A DNA stretch of 64,000 nucleotides, taken from NCBI GenBank assembly GCA_965222065.1, contig OZ244933.1, positions 930,001 through 994,000 on the forward strand, read 5' to 3'. A model generated the notes under the pieces. The model saw nothing but the letters and a program-made list of their open reading frames with translations, was not told the origin of the DNA and searched no databases. Both the position numbers and the translations under genes were made by a program. The first letter of the stretch is position 1; every line of letters begins with the position of its first letter. Shown here piece by piece: positions 62,495 through 64,000 of the stretch. This DNA is from GM7GCV1 sp965222065. Its GTDB lineage: Bacteria; Pseudomonadota; Gammaproteobacteria; Pseudomonadales; GM7GCV1.

Positions 62495-64000
62495 CGTGCT
62501 GCCACCCGCTGGGATGCATCTTCCGGAATAATACGAAGAATGCGCAGTGCATCGCTCAATACTTCCGAGAACACTGGCGCGGCGACCAGGCCACCAAAAT
62601 AGTCGCCAGCCTGTGGATCAGTAATCACGACAACGGCAACCAGTTTGGGGTTATCGGCAGGAACCATACCGGCAAAAAGGGATGCATAGCGATCATCTTC
62701 ATAGCCACCGGCACCTACCAGATGCCCCGTGCCCGTCTTGCCAGCCACGGAATAGCCTTCAATCTGGGCACGGGTGCCTGTTCCATGATCTACCACATCA
62801 ACCATCATCTCGCGAATAGTGGCGGCGATATCCTTGTCCATGACTTGCTCATCGGGAATACCAGCAGTGCCCTGAACCAGCCGGGGCGACACTCTTGTGC
62901 CTCCATTGGCGAGCACGCTGTACGCCTGGGCCAATTGCAAAGAGGTGGCAGTCAGACCGTAACCGAAAGAAAAAGTCGCCTGCTGAATATCACTCCAACG
63001 GTTTCTCTGGGGCAACACACCGCCCAGTTCACCAGGAAAACCCATACCTGGAGGCGTGCCCAGCCCGACGCGCTGAAACATATCGTGTAAGGCTTCCGGC
63101 TCCATCTCCATGGCTATTTTTACTGTGCCAACCTGGCTGGACTTGGCCAGTACAGTGCGCACATCCAGCTCACCATAATTCACTGGATCCTGTATCAGAT
63201 TGCCGCCAACACGCATGTATCCCGGGGACGTATTTACCCGGGTAGAAGGCTGCACGATCCGCTGTTCAAGCGCAGCCGCCAGTGTAAAAGGCTTAACGGT
63301 TGAACCCGGCTCGAAGCTATCCACCACCGCACGATTACGCATGGCGTTGGGATTAAAATCACGCGAGTTGGGGTTAAAGGATGGTTGACTGACCATCGCC
63401 AGCACTTCACCGCTCTCGGGATCCATAATGACCATTGACGCTGCCTTGGCCTGATGCTTGGTCACCGCCGCTTTCAACGCCCGGTAAGCGATGTATTGAA
63501 GACGCAAATCAATTGTCAGCTGAATATCCGACCCGGGCTCAACGGCCTTAACCAGACCCAGTCGTTCTACTACCTGCCCGCGAAGATCCTTGACTACCCG
63601 CTCACTGCCTGACTGGCCACGCAATACCGACTCAAAACCCAGCTCGACACCTTCGATACCGCGATCATCGATATCGGTCAGTCCGACGACCTGTGCAGTG
63701 ACCTCGGCTTCCGGATAAAAGCGCCGATACTCCGTCTGCACATTGAGGCCCAGCATTTTTAACTCCATGATTTCTCGGGCTTCCGCTGGGGACATGCCCC
63801 GGCGCAGATACATAAACTGACTGTCCTGATATCTGGAGAAACGTTTTTCGAGATCCGTCGCAGAGACCTCAAGAGCCTCTGCCAGGCGGGGCAGGTTTGA
63901 CGGATCAAATACCCCCGGGTTCAGCCAAAGCGCTGCCAGGGGTGTGCTAATCGCCAGGGGCTCACCATTTCTGTCAGTAATTGCACCACGATAGGCGGGG
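62491..64000 (-). CDS. ftsI: Division transpeptidase FtsI / PBP3 (5' end outside window)
   Basis: Monofunctional class B penicillin-binding protein that cross-links septal wall with FtsW. The frame is open to the window edge, so the N-terminus with cytoplasmic tail and membrane anchor is missing; about 502 residues are present. The pedestal begins at AYRGAITDRNGEPLAIST; the transpeptidase has the active-site Ser in EPGSTVKPF (SXXK) and KTGTG in SVAGKTGTGHLV. The SXN position reads SSQ (KSSQVGT) instead of the usual SSN. It is upstream of murE with a four-base overlap. Confidence 0.95.
   Translation of the reverse strand, partial: PAYRGAITDRNGEPLAISTPLAALWLNPGVFDPSNLPRLAEALEVSATDLEKRFSRYQDSQFMYLRRGMSPAEAREIMELKMLGLNVQTEYRRFYPEAEVTAQVVGLTDIDDRGIEGVELGFESVLRGQSGSERVVKDLRGQVVERLGLVKAVEPGSDIQLTIDLRLQYIAYRALKAAVTKHQAKAASMVIMDPESGEVLAMVSQPSFNPNSRDFNPNAMRNRAVVDSFEPGSTVKPFTLAAALEQRIVQPSTRVNTSPGYMRVGGNLIQDPVNYGELDVRTVLAKSSQVGTVKIAMEMEPEALHDMFQRVGLGTPPGMGFPGELGGVLPQRNRWSDIQQATFSFGYGLTATSLQLAQAYSVLANGGTRVSPRLVQGTAGIPDEQVMDKDIAATIREMMVDVVDHGTGTRAQIEGYSVAGKTGTGHLVGAGGYEDDRYASLFAGMVPADNPKLVAVVVITDPQAGDYFGGLVAAPVFSEVLSDALRILRIIPEDASQRVAAR

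Overview
This 64 kb window is a stretch of gammaproteobacterial chromosome made up almost entirely of housekeeping genes. Gene order closely follows the Pseudomonas-type arrangement: ispB divergent from rplU-rpmA-obgE-proB; nadC-pilA-pilBCD-coaE; mutT, argJ, secA, M23 peptidase, lpxC, ftsZAQ-ddlB-murCG-ftsW-murD-mraY-murFE-ftsI. MurD also carries the GSNAKST nucleotide-binding motif that I recall from Pseudomonas. I infer a member of the Pseudomonadales in the broad sense, probably not Pseudomonas itself because several linkages differ. The species cannot be named from sequence alone. I saw no tRNA, rRNA, insertion sequence, phage gene or CRISPR array, and no gene-free gap longer than about 300 bases.

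Layout. Positions 1-5.2 kb hold a HisC-like aminotransferase (cut by the window edge), proB, obgE, rpmA and rplU on the minus strand, with ispB divergent on the plus strand; both directions have recognisable sigma70 promoters. From 5.3 to 9.5 kb lie an MFS/PlsC fusion protein, grxD, a DUF2905 membrane protein and a lone hydantoinase-B-type protein. From 9.8 to 13.6 kb the plus strand carries argD-argF, then an ABC ATPase overlapping a retropepsin-like membrane protease. From 13.6 to 19.7 kb the minus strand carries an acyltransferase, pyrB, sbcB, class I fumarase and an unknown coiled-coil membrane protein. sodB follows, then a minus-strand signalling operon (CHASE2 Ser/Thr kinase, PP2C phosphatase, double-FHA protein), then groESL behind two tandem sigma32-like promoters and fxsA. 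ampG and ampD (muropeptide recycling) and nadC come next.

The most accessory-looking part is 30.7-37.2 kb, between nadC and pilA. It holds a tightly coupled minus-strand set: a polytopic TPR membrane protein, a family 2 glycosyltransferase, a methyltransferase, a flippase-like membrane protein, a DUF354 protein and a UDP-GlcNAc 2-epimerase. In Pseudomonas aeruginosa the variable pilin accessory genes (tfpO/W/Y/Z) sit in this same slot, so I infer a pilin or surface glycan modification island. pilA has a near-perfect sigma54 promoter and a far-upstream TGACAA/TTGTCA palindrome. pilB-pilC-pilD-coaE run divergently on the plus strand.

From 42.4 kb to the end everything is on the minus strand: mutT, argJ, secA, an M23 peptidase, lpxC and the division/cell-wall (dcw) cluster from ftsZ back to ftsI. 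Nearly every dcw junction is a 1-11 base overlap, so translation is probably coupled. Together these genes build UDP-MurNAc-pentapeptide (murE, murF, murD, murC, ddlB), lipid I and II (mraY, murG), polymerise septal wall (ftsW, ftsI), assemble the division ring (ftsQ, ftsA, ftsZ) and commit lipid A synthesis (lpxC).
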